64,000 nucleotides of DNA. It comes from Branchiostoma floridae. Taxonomy: Eukaryota > Chordata > Leptocardii > Amphioxiformes > Branchiostomatidae. The notes below the pieces were generated by a model. It made no database searches. It was not told where the DNA came from and saw nothing but the letters and a program-made list of their open reading frames with translations. This document shows positions 48,978 to 61,400 of the stretch, one piece after another; the first letter of the stretch is position 1, and each line of letters starts with the position of its first letter. The DNA lies in NCBI RefSeq assembly GCF_000003815.2, contig NC_049988.1, forward strand, positions 8,127,217 to 8,191,216. The letters are read 5' to 3'. The translations under genes were made by a program, and so were the position numbers.

Positions 48978-49411
48978 TGTTGATAGACGAATACATCAAG
49001 GAACATAACTTGCATGATTCGATCAATTGTACTGTAAATATTTTGTTATAACGTGCGTTTCAATTGATAATATGTATGAAACTGTTTCCAATACTAAGAT
49101 GTAAAAATGCCCCCCCATATTCTTTAAGCGATTCCGCAAACTGCAGCCAGAAACAGGTCAATGCACTTCTCGGAATTTTGGGTGTTGATTTTTGTCATCT
49201 GGGTTTGTGATTCTTTCCATCCCTTGATTTGGAAGTTGAGTCGGCCGGCAACCAGTCGAATGAGTTAGTGTTACCTTGATGAAGTTCAATGACCGACTGT
49301 TGACTGCGATTCAGTTTCCAGAGCGTGACCCTGACCAGCGATGGGTATCATCCTCTGCCTAGGAGAGCTCCAGGTACGGGGCCGGCTTAATCAACAGCAA
49401 ATGGCGGCCAG

Positions 49412-49749
49412 ACAGTCCGTTTAAAGGTGCTCGGTGAAGAATTATTTGCGGAAAAAGGGGAAAATATTCTAGATGGCTAAGTCTTCATGTTTCATGTCAT
49501 TTGACATTTGTAGCAACGTTTGAAGACATTTTCATCATTTATTTGCCACATTTATACACATTGCAAAAATAACTCACATAACACAGTCCGTTTAAAGGTG
49601 CTCGATGAAGAATTGTTTGCGAAACAAAAGGGAAAATATTCTGGATGGCTAAGTTTTCTTGTCAATGACATTTGTAGCAACGTATGAAGACATTTTTATC
49701 AGCGTTTCATATTTCCAACATCCATACACAGCGCAAAAACACTCACACC
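49412..49749. repeat. tandem duplication of about 170 bp
   Basis: Unit 1 (49412-49582) and unit 2 (49583-49749) both begin ACAGTCCGTTTAAAGGTGCTC and share gggaaaatattct.gatggctaag, gacatttgtagcaacgt.tgaagacattttt and gcaaaaa.aactcaca. Confidence 0.8.
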
Positions 49750-49865
49750 AAGGTCCTCTCATTCATGGGTGGTAGCGATTGGATGTACGCACACCAGTTG
49801 GGTGTAAAGTGTCTTACTCTGAAAATTGTTATGACATGCCACAGGGTTAACGTTGTGTGAACTTT

Positions 49866-50123
49866 AAGTGGCGTCGCGTAGCGTAACGGTAGGGTTTTGG
49901 CTCAAAGCCACAATGTCCTGGGTTTGAGTCCCGTGATATGTTCCGACATTGTGCCCTTGGGAAAGGGACTTCACTCAGGTGAAAATGAGCACCTTGCTTC
50001 GGCTAGGAATTGAACGTCCCGGGTATATGACTTTAAACAGAGGTCCCGTGTTTTAGGAGACCTACACTTCGAGCAAGTAAAAGAACCCATCAAATATATC
50101 GAATAGAGCACAGGTAATTCAAG
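49866..50123 (+). mobile_element. tRNA-derived SINE, best copy in the window
   Basis: GTGGCGTCGCGTAGCGTAACGG resembles an A-box region; TCCTGGGTTTGAGTCCC a B box. The tRNA-unrelated body has gcccttgggaaaggg, gagcaccttgcttcggctagg, gaggtcccgtg and aagaacccatcaa. Confidence 0.7.
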
Positions 50124-50554
50124 GTGTAAATGAATGCATCAAATAACTTGGCGTGTTACGCCATAACTTAGTTTACCGGGTATGCAACGTTAACTCAAAT
50201 AAACTTGGCCAGAAAAGTGATTTCTACTTGTCTTATCAGCTATGATTTTACTACCTGAAATTTGTACAGTTGCAAATGTCATTCGAGAGTAGAATCGTTT
50301 GGCAATACGAATGTTCTGCTTGTTATTTCTCATGATGCGTACGAAGGTTCAATGACCCCGTACCCGGGCGTTGTTCTGTGGGCATATGTAAATCCATGGC
50401 GACCTCCAGGCTAACTGCACACAGCTGAAAATTTGGCAACACTTGGCGAAGTCCTGTTTTTGTTTTGCCAGATTAATGTAGAGGTTGTCAAAGAGATGCT
50501 CATCCTTCTGACTCTTAACGTCATAAACTTGGCTTTCCATGTGTCACAAGCTGT

Positions 50555-50961
50555 TTAACGTTCTGAATTTGGCATATCTATGCCATGTACTCTTTAGTCT
50601 TAAGTATCTTCGGCCTTGTTTAGGGAGGGCGAGTGTTCTGATAAAACAAGTTCGAATATCAATCATTTTCTTTACGACACTTCATTCAGAAAAACACAAA
50701 TAATGTTGCAGATAAACAAAGAAAAAACAATAAAATATTGTCGTTGATTTTGTTCAACGACGCTTATCCTTTTGACACTTAACGTTCTGAACTTGGCATA
50801 AGTAAGTATCTTCGGCCTTGTTTGGGGAGGACGAGTGTTCTGATAAAACACATTCAAACATCAATCATTTTCTTTACGGCACTTTATTCAGAAAAACACA
50901 AATAATAGTACTGATAAACAAAGCAAAAACGGGAAAATATTGTTCTCGTTTGTTCAGCGAA
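50555..50961. repeat. tandem duplication of about 200 bp, with a third partial unit
   Basis: Units start at 50555 and 50779: cttaacgttctgaa.ttggcat, agtatcttcggccttgttt, gagtgttctgataaaaca, atcaatcattttctttacg. A remnant of the start (gactcttaacgtcataaacttggc) lies at about 50510. Confidence 0.75.
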
Positions 50962-51774
50962 TATGCACACATTGTAGACTCAGAATTGATATCTCAAGTA
51001 TTTTTCTAGTGCCTTCTCTAGTCACAACTTCAGAGGGAAACAGTTTAGGAGTGTACTCAAGGCCAGGGAAGGCTTTATATCAGTATGTACTTATCTCTGT
51101 CTTGTTTCCTAAAGTAGAAGCACATGTACCGCTACTGTAGCCACGTGAACTACATACATAAAACTTCGGCGTGTCTAGTCTATCTACGGAGTCGGGATCC
51201 ACGGATTGCGTTGTCCATTTATTGCGCTTCAACTTATTGTCGCCAGATGGGGATGTTGTACTTCCTCGAAACTCGCAATGGTCGAACATCAGAATGATAT
51301 GCTGGTCATAGGATCTTTAAAATACTATAGTAATAGTTACAGCATTTTTCTTCACAATGGACATCTTCAATATCCTAAATATTACAAACTTAGAGAAGAT
51401 CTACTCTTACGGTACCAGACATAGTAGGAGCAGAATGTATTAAACGGGTAGCCGTGTCCCACCGCTATGAAATATTGATGGCTTAACGCCTCCTGGAGTA
51501 AAACCATGTCTGATTCGTATTCAATACCATAATATGGTGGCCTCCGAGGCCCACTGAAGAGTTTATCGAAGCACCGATCTACAAGCATCAATAGTATACA
51601 TACTATACATGTACATGGCAACATATTCTATTGATGAATTGATTGTAGAGCAAAAATATGTGACAATATATGACCACAGCATTTTAAGTAATATGCGATT
51701 CTTCTAATCTTATGTATTTCGCCGACTTCCCGACAATATATTTCACTGCACTATAAGCATTTTCATCTAAAACG

Positions 51775-52110
51775 ATACTTAGCCCATGTTGATTACATGG
51801 ATGACATCCGAAAAAAAATATTACATCAAAACGGATACTAATGTCATAACATAACATGCCAAAGTAAATTACAGAGTCAAAAAAAGACCAAAAGTGAAGA
51901 AAAAAATGCATTGTTCGGTATACCAAACCGACATACTCTGTGTGTTCAGTCATTTCTTCAGTCATTTGGTCAACCTTCCTGACCACTAAGTACTTTATTA
52001 CTAGAAGCCACCTTTTTGAGGCCAATATTTTATTCGCATGCTCGCATCAGTTTTGGGGTTCCACAAGATGTCTTCCACATAATAAAATCAACATGGTCTT
52101 TACGGCTTAT
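51775..52110. repeat. second copy of the dispersed repeat at 36095
   Basis: See 36095-36510. Here the conserved reading phrase ends at a TAA shortly after IKSTW, so this copy cannot encode the longer product. Confidence 0.5.
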
Positions 52111-52491
52111 ATGTTAAAATCTGTGTCGTAAACTATTATTATTATTATATTCCTATAATAAGAATTCTTGTAACTGTATATTTCTGAGCTAGATTTTACA
52201 TATGTATAAAGTACACTGTACAGTGTCTAAAATGTGCAATTCAGCATTTTTTACTGTGTAGAAGTAGCTGCGATGTATTTTAACGTTCACCGACTGAACC
52301 AATAAACCAAACTATTTTACTATTACGTTACTATTTCAAAATCTCGAATCCACCGCCGACCCTAACACACCCTCAGACGTGTACTCTGCCGTCTGCTGCG
52401 ACGCATTATGCAGTGCGAGCAAACCCCAGCTGCACGCTTGTCACAGTTGACCAGACACCCTCTGGCGTTCCTGTAACACAGGAGTACAACA

Positions 52492-55400
52492 ATGGCCGTG
52501 TGGTCTATCGCCTACACAATACTACAGTGGGTGAAAGCCGTGCTGTTCTGTGTTGGTTCCTGGCTGGGTATCGCCGGGGTTGTACGACACATGCAATATG
52601 GCCTGCTGTTCGCCACGAGCAAGGAGGAGATAGAGAGACTACAGGTGAATATTCTCACATTACCTACTCTCCAAGCAGAGGTTCGGCGCCGGCTGTTTTT
52701 GACGTGTTTTAAGGCGTTTTTATCATGCTTTCTATTTTTACAGTTTTCTCTATGTTTGGCCGCGAGGCATAAAGAAAACGTTACAAAATAGAAACCCAGA
52801 TAACAACGCCAAGAAACACGTCAAAAAACAGCCGGAGTCGAACCTCTGCTTGGAGAGTAAGCATACCCGGTGTCACGTGCAAGATGGGCCCACCTGGGTT
52901 TCTGCTCGTTCTTATATTATAGAGGCCGTTTTTCACGTGAATTGTTACATCTTATGCTTATCCTTTATATGAAGGGGTTTGTTTTTATCGCTTTTAAAGT
53001 GGAGTTTCCATGATTTTGATCGACATACAACCAAACAAGAATCATGCATATCACAAGATACCGCACCGAACACCCGAAAGGGAATTTCCCCTTTTAGCCC
53101 CCTTCAAAGTTACTGAGTTCGGGTCATAGAGTCTTTATTATTTTTAATGGCACTGTCTATTAAATGCAAAAGTAACGTTAGATTTTTCGCTTATGAAAGG
53201 TACATTTTTCCACATTTTGCCTGCACTGCAATAATATAGATGGAAAAGGATTTGAATTGATTTTTATATGCGAGAATTGATGACATGATGAGCGCAAAAC
53301 GTGACCTACAAGGATCCTCACGAGGGATTGACTCTTTACAACGTCGCTAGCGGAAATCAATAAATCGGTCACAAAAACGTCTGCACTTCTGAATACGTTA
53401 AACCGTAATGGCGTCAGAAAAATGTATCTCGAGTGTGGCTTAACCTATCAATGCAGTTAATCTTTGCTTTTAAACGCTTACTGACTTAGTTACTGTGGAC
53501 GGCATAGTGGATGGATGAACTTGGGATTAAATGGTTATCTTTCAGATTTAGGGGAAAGATGCTTTTGGCTATTTGTTTAAAAGGGTTAATACCGTAACCG
53601 GGAAAGTGTTAGGAAGGTGTGTCCACGGACTTCCAATAGCTATTGTGTCAAGTAAGGTATATGCTCTTTCTTCAAACCAATCAATCGGAGATATCAAAGC
53701 TTGGGGGAATACTCAATATGCCGTAATAGCTAATATGAAATCGATAGATCCTATTTTACAGAACTAGAGACAAGTAGAGTAGTGCATCTTACGGTGTGTG
53801 AAATAATTTTTTTTTAATACAAGCAAACAGTTTTCATCATGTACAAACTACACAATATTATCATATACTAGTATCATAACCAGAACAAAAAAGCCCCGGC
53901 CCCTCGAATTAGAATAGACTGATCCGTTTTCTGAGGTCAATCGCAAATCAGCTGTGACTTTGATAATCTTACACTCGCGCCTATCTTAGTTAGAGAAATG
54001 ACCTCAATTGGGAGTTGTCTATAGATTAGAGACACGCCGTTGAACATGTCTCTGACGAAGGTTTGCCATGCAATCAGAGACTGTGTGTGGTCTTGGTTAG
54101 AATTTCTCGCCTCTTGTGTCGGGGCCACAGAGACAGCCAGGCTGCTTCAGCTAACACGACTGTTTGCTTCCAACGACGAAGAATTGCAACCATCACAGGT
54201 CAGTTAGCAATAGCATAGACAAAGGTGGGGTTAGAATATGCTGCCCGGCAAGTACACATCACGTTTGTGCAGTTGCATGAGGTCTTTCTGGCTATCTAAA
54301 ATATGTAAAACAAGGATAGAAACATTGGAATAGGATGTTTGTTTATTTTTTGGCCGTGCCCCCTCCCCTCATATATAATCCCCATTGCTCCCCTCCCCCT
54401 CCGTTTTGTCCTGTGCCGAATAATGTCGTGCTGCAGGTAATATTACTGTTCGAAAGGGGGCGTGGTTAACAGATTTGCCAGGAGGTACACATGTAATCAC
54501 TATATATTATAATGTGTGAACTCACACTGTATATTCTGCATATTCTCAATAATCTCTTAGATGTGATACAAAGTCTAAATGGTACTAACCCTGTTTTGCA
54601 TGTTTTAACTTTAGTTTATCTTAAAGGGACATAATGTAAAATCAAAGTCACTGTTTTCGGTCATTTCTCTACATCATGAGTTGAGTCTACCTCATTACAC
54701 TGCACAGCAATATTTACAACGTATGACTACGACTTTGTTGAGCCGTGAGGATGTCTTGAAATATGTGCACTTCCCTCCGCCACTTGAGTTGTCCGCCATT
54801 TTATTCAACTCGCCAGCGAGCCAAAGTGCGCTTTAGAACGCGTTCGGTGGTTCACTCGAATCATTACTGAAGATTGTTGAAAGTCCCCGCTAAGCTCCAA
54901 AGATCTGCGACCGCAACGGTCGATTCGGAAATCTACGGTCGGCTTACTTCCGGTAGGCTACCCGGAAGTAAGTGAATTTGGTCGCGGTTTACTTTGACGT
55001 CGTTACTAAGCACTAGAAATGTGATAAAATGACGCAGATAAGTTAGAAATAAGTTGCAAATGTCAATCTGAATGGAGATTTTCAAGTTCAAAACATTTGA
55101 AATTTTGGCGCCATATTTGTACATTATGTCCCTTTAATTAGTTACACAGTCAGGGCTTAACCAATCTAACATGTGCAAGTTAGTAAATAAAGACATTGTT
55201 TTATCTGATTGGAAGAAGATACAGTAAAGATAGGGTATAGGAATATTGTTCATTCAATTTATCATGCATGGGTGCAACAGTCACAGTACAAATTTGTTTT
55301 ATTTAATATGCATATTTGTTGCTTCACCACCAACTGTGTAGCAACTATCAAAGCAATTTTTAATAGATCAAAACAATTACTGTAAATGCAGAAACTTTCG

Positions 55401-58400
55401 TGGTGGTTTGATGTTCGTGGTTTTCGCGGTGGCCGCTTCACTGCGAACTTAAAAACACTGTGAACATTTTTCCATGGCAATGGTTCATGGTGCTGCCGCG
55501 AACTTAGAACCACCACAAAAAGTCCTTTTTCCCGCTACCGCGAAATTAAATCCCCGTGAACTTAAATGTATTTACAGTAGATCACATGCTGAAATACCTT
55601 TAGTTCTGTTGAGCCCTCTCCAATGACATTGATACCACCTATGCCTCCAGGGAAATAGTAGGCATTACAAGCATGATGTGGGCTAAGGGTTAAAACAATG
55701 TGTAACGTTAACTTGTCTCAAACACCTCACACAGACATATCATTCAAGAGGAGTATATGGTGTCATAACGCCTGGTCATTTGCTGAAACCACCGAATAAA
55801 TCTGCTGAGTGAGCAAAGTGAACAAGGTGAATTTATGAGATGGCTATAGCAATTGATCGGGCGTTATGACAGCATATGTTCTATTCTATGTGAGCTGTAT
55901 GCATGGTCATTCCTCCCTGCTGGTTGTTCCTCTGATTGGTCAATGTTCTCCCTGGTTCTGTCCTAGGTTCTGTGAAAACTCCTTGTCTGGTGGTATTGGT
56001 GCCTGGCCATTTAACCTTTCAATTTGACACCTAGAAGTTCCCTAGGCTTATGACAATTCCATGTGTTACGGTGTCATAACCATGATAAAATGAGACCCTC
56101 TGGTCAACATCAACTGGCTATAAGATGATACACTTTCAAGAATAAGCTGGGATGCCTTAAGTCATGGCCTCATGCCTACTAATCTCCAAGCAGATGCAAG
56201 GAGGATGGTCAAAGTCCCAGCCACAAACACAGTGGTCAGGAAACTGGGTTGTGTCCAACATGTACAAACTGTCAATCAATTAATTGATTAATTACTTTGT
56301 TTTCATTGAAGTGTATCTGTGGTTTCTTTGTAGCTGAAGTGGATACCAAGAGGTCTACAAGAATGGTTAAAGAAGAAAGCGATCCAAGTGTTTGGAGAGA
56401 GAACCTGGAAGTACCAGGACTCCCTCCCACCTTTACCTGTACCTCCTCTCAAGAACACACTGGACAAGTATCTAGAGTCAGGTAACGTTATACATTAAAC
56501 CCAAATCTGTACGAACGAGCGAACGAATGTCACATGTCCACTACTAAAGAGACTGGTCGATATTTAGCGGGGGGGGAGGGCCGGTCGTCAGAGGGGGGAG
56601 GGCCTAGGAAAAAAAATTTGAGCCGTGGGGAGGGCCTAGGTAAAAAACTTTGAGCCGGGGGGAGGGCCTAGGAAAAATTTTTTATCGGACTGCCAGCAAA
56701 ATTTGTCCCTCAAAATGCCGGAAATTGGCGTTTCAGAGGGTCAAGATTTCAAAATTTCCCCAGGCCTCCACAAGCTTGAGACGCCTCGCACCCGAGGTTC
56801 GGCGCCCGATATGGTAAAAAGAAAAAGGCCGGTGGCTCGCCGCTCCACATGTTGAAAATTCGCTCAGTAATATTTCACTGCCGCGCCTTTGACTCTATCT
56901 CTGTTTAACACCGCAACAATGTTGTAAAAATATTGATGTTACAGTGTTCACTTACCGTTTTAACGCTTGTATTAAGCGGTGGGAGGGTGGGCGGAGAACA
57001 TATCAGTCAATTTTTTTTTCCTTTCTTACGAAGCTGGCGCGGCAAAGGCAGGAAGCCGATAAAGTTACCAAAATGCGACGTAAAATATAACGTTAACGTT
57101 ACTTCCGGTTTGCAATGCATTCAGTCACGGTGACAAAATTTAGCGTACTTGCATATCTAGTCAACATCTGCGCACCAACACATGCCGGTATTTTCCTCAT
57201 ATTTTACCGCAAAAATGACGTGAAAATGCGTATTTTTTTTTCATAATTTGGAACGCTCTGGAAGATGACTTGCGACAAAGTGCCGTCTGTGAAACGGCCG
57301 GTGAGACTTGCGAATTCAGCTTTCCGCGTTTCATGTCGCTTTCTCTCGCTGTACATCGTCAGCAAACTTGTGTGTTTGGAGATCAAAATCTTTGTCGACA
57401 ATGTTTAATTTGCTTAGAATGAAAAAAGGCGACTGTCACAGGGCTTGGCGCATCGTGAGCGCTTGGAATATTTTGCTTGGCGCAACGTGATTTTAAACCC
57501 ATATTATAAAATCTTACACAACGTCCTTGTTGTAACCTGTACAGCTAGCAGCGAGTGCTCGACTTGGGAACTATCATAATTATCAAAAGCACGCAGTACA
57601 AGACGTGTGCAAGCCGATTCCCACGTAGGACATGCTGTTGTACGTGTCGTTACCATGGCAACAGCCTTGGCTGCAGTCTTTAGATGTACCGATTGGACAG
57701 GGCGTGCCACTTTGTGCGTAAAATCGAATTAACTTGCGACCAATCACAGCCCGCAGCGGCGCCAAAAAGGCGGTAAACGTCAATCAAGAAGAAGCGCGAG
57801 CTATGGGAATAACCCGGGAAACTGCAATGTTTGGGACTGGACAACATACACAAGTCTCGCCAAGGCGTCGAATTGTCAAGTAGAAGTGGATGACGCGGAA
57901 ACTATTGCTTCTACTACAAGTGTTGAGGGACAAGGAGAAGGGGCAGCGGTGGAGTCAGGGCTGGCAAAGATCGCGAGGAAACGATGTCGGAGCCGCGGTG
58001 GACGGCTCGAGCCTCTCAAATCAAAGAAAAATGGCGCAAGAGGCGGCAGTGTCTTTGTCACGTCGGAGACGAGTGGTGTGTGACGTCTGTTTACAGTTTG
58101 CACCAGGAGGAAAACATCCTTAAACGATTCCTTTGTCGATAGTTTTAAAACTATGAAAATCGGAAGCTTGACAGTTCATGAGTCCTGCACAGCTACTGAG
58201 AAAAGAATCTGAACTAACGTGTCAAAAAAATAAATGAATTCCCGTCAAAATGCCTTAAATCGTACAGGTTCCGGGTGATTCCGATCGGAGTTTGCAGGCA
58301 TTGCAAATTAGAATCGTGAATAAAAGTGAATGTTACCGAAGAAATAGTATCATAATTCTTTGTCATGCTTGTTCATGTGCCAGTACACCTAGAACACCAG

Positions 58401-61400
58401 TACAAATGGCCTTTTGATTTAGAACTTTTCTTACGCGCTAACATGTTGCTGCAACATCGAGCGGGCGTGCCACTTTGTAAATATTTTTTCAAATCATCGC
58501 AATATCCCTACTATGTGCAGGCCCATTCCGTCATTTTTGACCGACAAAATGGATGTACAAAAAAAGCGTGGCATTTTTAAAAGATCTCCCGAGTAGAAGT
58601 CTGCGTTCTAACGCCCCGGGAGAGGTAGAGACTGAAGGCGACCGGTCGACCCCGGCCCGCCGTGGGAAAATCGTCCTTACGCTTCGGCGCCCCCCTCCCC
58701 ACTACAGTTTTGGTTAGTCGCATCGTGCTGACGTTTTTGTTGGCATTTTCCCCCGAGTCACAGTCAGTTATTGCAACCACAGAACCAACAAGTCCCAAAG
58801 GTATGTATATTATTTGAAAATAGTCTCCGACAAGCTGCTCCGGGGCGGGGCGCACGCCGCGAGCGGCGCAAATCTACTAGCTGAAATCCAGGTACAAAAT
58901 ACTTTTGCAGTGTTGTTTGGACTAGTAGAGTGGCATCATTTATGAATACAAGGAGCTTTTTGATGAATATCAAAAGAATAAAGTAGCCTCCATGAAGAAT
59001 ATATTTATGGGCTCCGAGCCATTCAATTTCCCTTTTTTCCTAGGAGTAAGAGATCTGCTTCGCGACTAAAAACGGAAAACCAGTATCAGTATGGCTCATG
59101 GTATGGCGTAAAGGATGTTTCCAAGCGGGAGCGCGGTGATTTATTTGCGTCTTGAATATTTTTCAAATTTGATAGGAGGGGGGAGGGCCTAGGAAAAATA
59201 TTTTGACTTGGGGGGAGGGCCTAGGAAAAAAATTTTGACCGGTGGGGAGGGCCTAGGAAAAATTTTTTGACCCGACCCTCTGACGACCGGCCCTCCCCCC
59301 CCGCTAAATATCGACCAGTCCCTAAAGAACCAAGTTTTTGGTGGTTCCTTTTATACTTTTTCACACTGATCTGTCTGTAGTGACTGCCTGTCCACTTAGA
59401 CAAGATGGTGTTGTGAATGATACTTTTACATTTGCTGTCATCAGTTCAGACAAATTTACAGAAGTACAGAATGAATGAATTAATGTTGAAATGCTTAATG
59501 GTGAAAAGTAGAAAGGTCACTTGGAAGACCCCATATTTGATATCTGTCATTGGGCCATATTTAGACAGTCATGATTGTCCACCTTCAGGATTGAAATATG
59601 ACATTTAATGATAGAGATGACGTACGTTGCCTAAGCATGATAGAATCTGATGCTGAACATTTCTTTCTGCCTGCAGTCAAACCTTTCGTTACGGCGGAGG
59701 AATACAAGCAGACAGAGGCGGTGGTGAGGGAGTTTGAAGAAGGTGTTGGCCAATCGCTGCATCAGCAATTACTGGAGAGAGCAAAAGTTCACAGGAATTG
59801 GGTAGGTTATGTGTGGTATTTAGTGTCTCTTAGTCTTAACATTTTAGACTCACTCAGTTAACTTTAATTTCTTTTGCCCCGGAAGGAACAAGACATTATT
59901 TGAGAAGCTATAGTTGTAAATACGATGATATTTTTGTACAGGTACAGGTACAGGTACGGTACATTGTACCTGTACCCACCCGTCCTAATTTACATATCTG
60001 TGTATGACTGTGTGTATGACTATTGTATAATGGTAAATAGCTTTCTTGCTTTTATGATGTAGACAATGCACGCTGCACACTTAAAAGTTTTGTATTCTGA
60101 AAAATAATAGATGTAATTTTTTTATCCCGCAGCTAGAAGACTGGTGGTTGGATGTGGTGTATCTGAGGTCTCGCCTCCCGTTACCGTTAAACTCCAACAT
60201 CTCCGGGTCCATCCCCACGTTTGAGCACATCTGGCCGCCCCAGGAGGGGAGCATCATGGACAGGGTTCCCGCACACCTGTGGCAAGGCCTGCAAATGTGG
60301 AAGCTACTCAGGAAGTAAGAGTTCAGGGTAGGGGTGGGTACCGGTACAGAAAATGGTCGAATTGAGACCATGTTTGACTCTATCCACTTTGCTCTTAAAC
60401 CAGTATTTCATTGAACCAGTAAGCCATTGAGACCATGTTTTATATGGAAATTTGGTAGAAATAACAACTAACTGTAATCTACTTTGCTCTTGCTATTTCA
60501 TTGAACCAATAAGCCCCCAAACATGTGAGCCTGTTGATATAATCTGTTCATTTTCTAATCGGTCCAAAATCCAGTCCACTGATTTTTATCATGTCTATTT
60601 TTTTGGGACTGGTCCAACATTAGACAAAAAGGTTTTGTACCAGTACACCGTACCTGTATCCACCCCTAGTTCAGGGTCATATATCTGTGTGTGCGTCCTT
60701 TGGAGGGGACGTTAGGATAAACTGGTGTATGATAGAGCCTTGGACGTCAAACCTCTGCATGAAAAAAGAACCTAAAACATTTATAAAAAAAAAGCTGAGG
60801 GGACCCGCTGTCATTGGCAACATGCAAGAAGTGGCTCGCTGCATTGCACTCTTAGCTCTAGTAAAGTGAAACAATTAGGTTCATTTTGAAAACAGCCACC
60901 TTTAACTTTGTCCTTTAGTAACGTGGATATAATACAACATCCATGTTTGTATAATACAACATCCATGTACTTTGCAAGTTTTGCTAATTTGGCAAAAATG
61001 CTGGACAAAGACTCAACAATGATGAAGAAAATTCATTCAACACAGATTCATTAAGAACAATTTACCTAATATTTCACTATCACTTGAAGGAAATATCAAA
61101 AAGTTATGATATAAAGACCTTGACTATTTTTTCTATCCCAGGGAGCAGATACCTGTGGACAAGGCTGTAAGAACAGGCCAGCCGTTTTGTATGAACCAGT
61201 TTCGCAAAATGGTTTCAACTCACCGGATCCCTGGTGTGGCTATGGACAAGCTTGTTAGCCATTTTAGGACAGGTACTGTACATGTGCTGCTTAGTGCTGA
61301 AGATATGTGAGAGAGAGTATGGCAGTAATACACACACACCACTACCAGTGGAGCCCCCTGATGTAGTACTAGTAGTTATCTGTATCCGTTCATCTTATAT

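Larger units (their letters stand above)
48335..52491. other. divergent intergenic region between the GPCR and CROT-like genes
   Basis: The GPCR (-) and CROT-like gene (+) are transcribed away from each other, so both promoters should lie here. I cannot fix a start site or core element. It contains the N gap, a SINE, two local tandem duplications and a dispersed repeat. Confidence 0.5.
52645..56333 (+). other. CROT-like intron 1
   Basis: Donor cag|gtgaat and acceptor tttctttgtag. It holds a MITE just after the donor, the alternative first exon (54046-54198), a TTAA-flanked element (54621-55137), a mariner-type MITE (55380-55577) and a fragment of the CTCCAAGCAGA family at 56183. Confidence 0.6.

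Noticed and set aside
52413-52712. 99-residue frame overlapping CROT exon 1a in another phase
   Set aside because: It does not join exon 2 in frame, whereas the frame starting at 52492 does.
57504-58123. ORFs inside the 2.77 kb TIR element as a transposase
   Set aside because: Short, overlapping, on both strands, and without a catalytic motif I can recognise.
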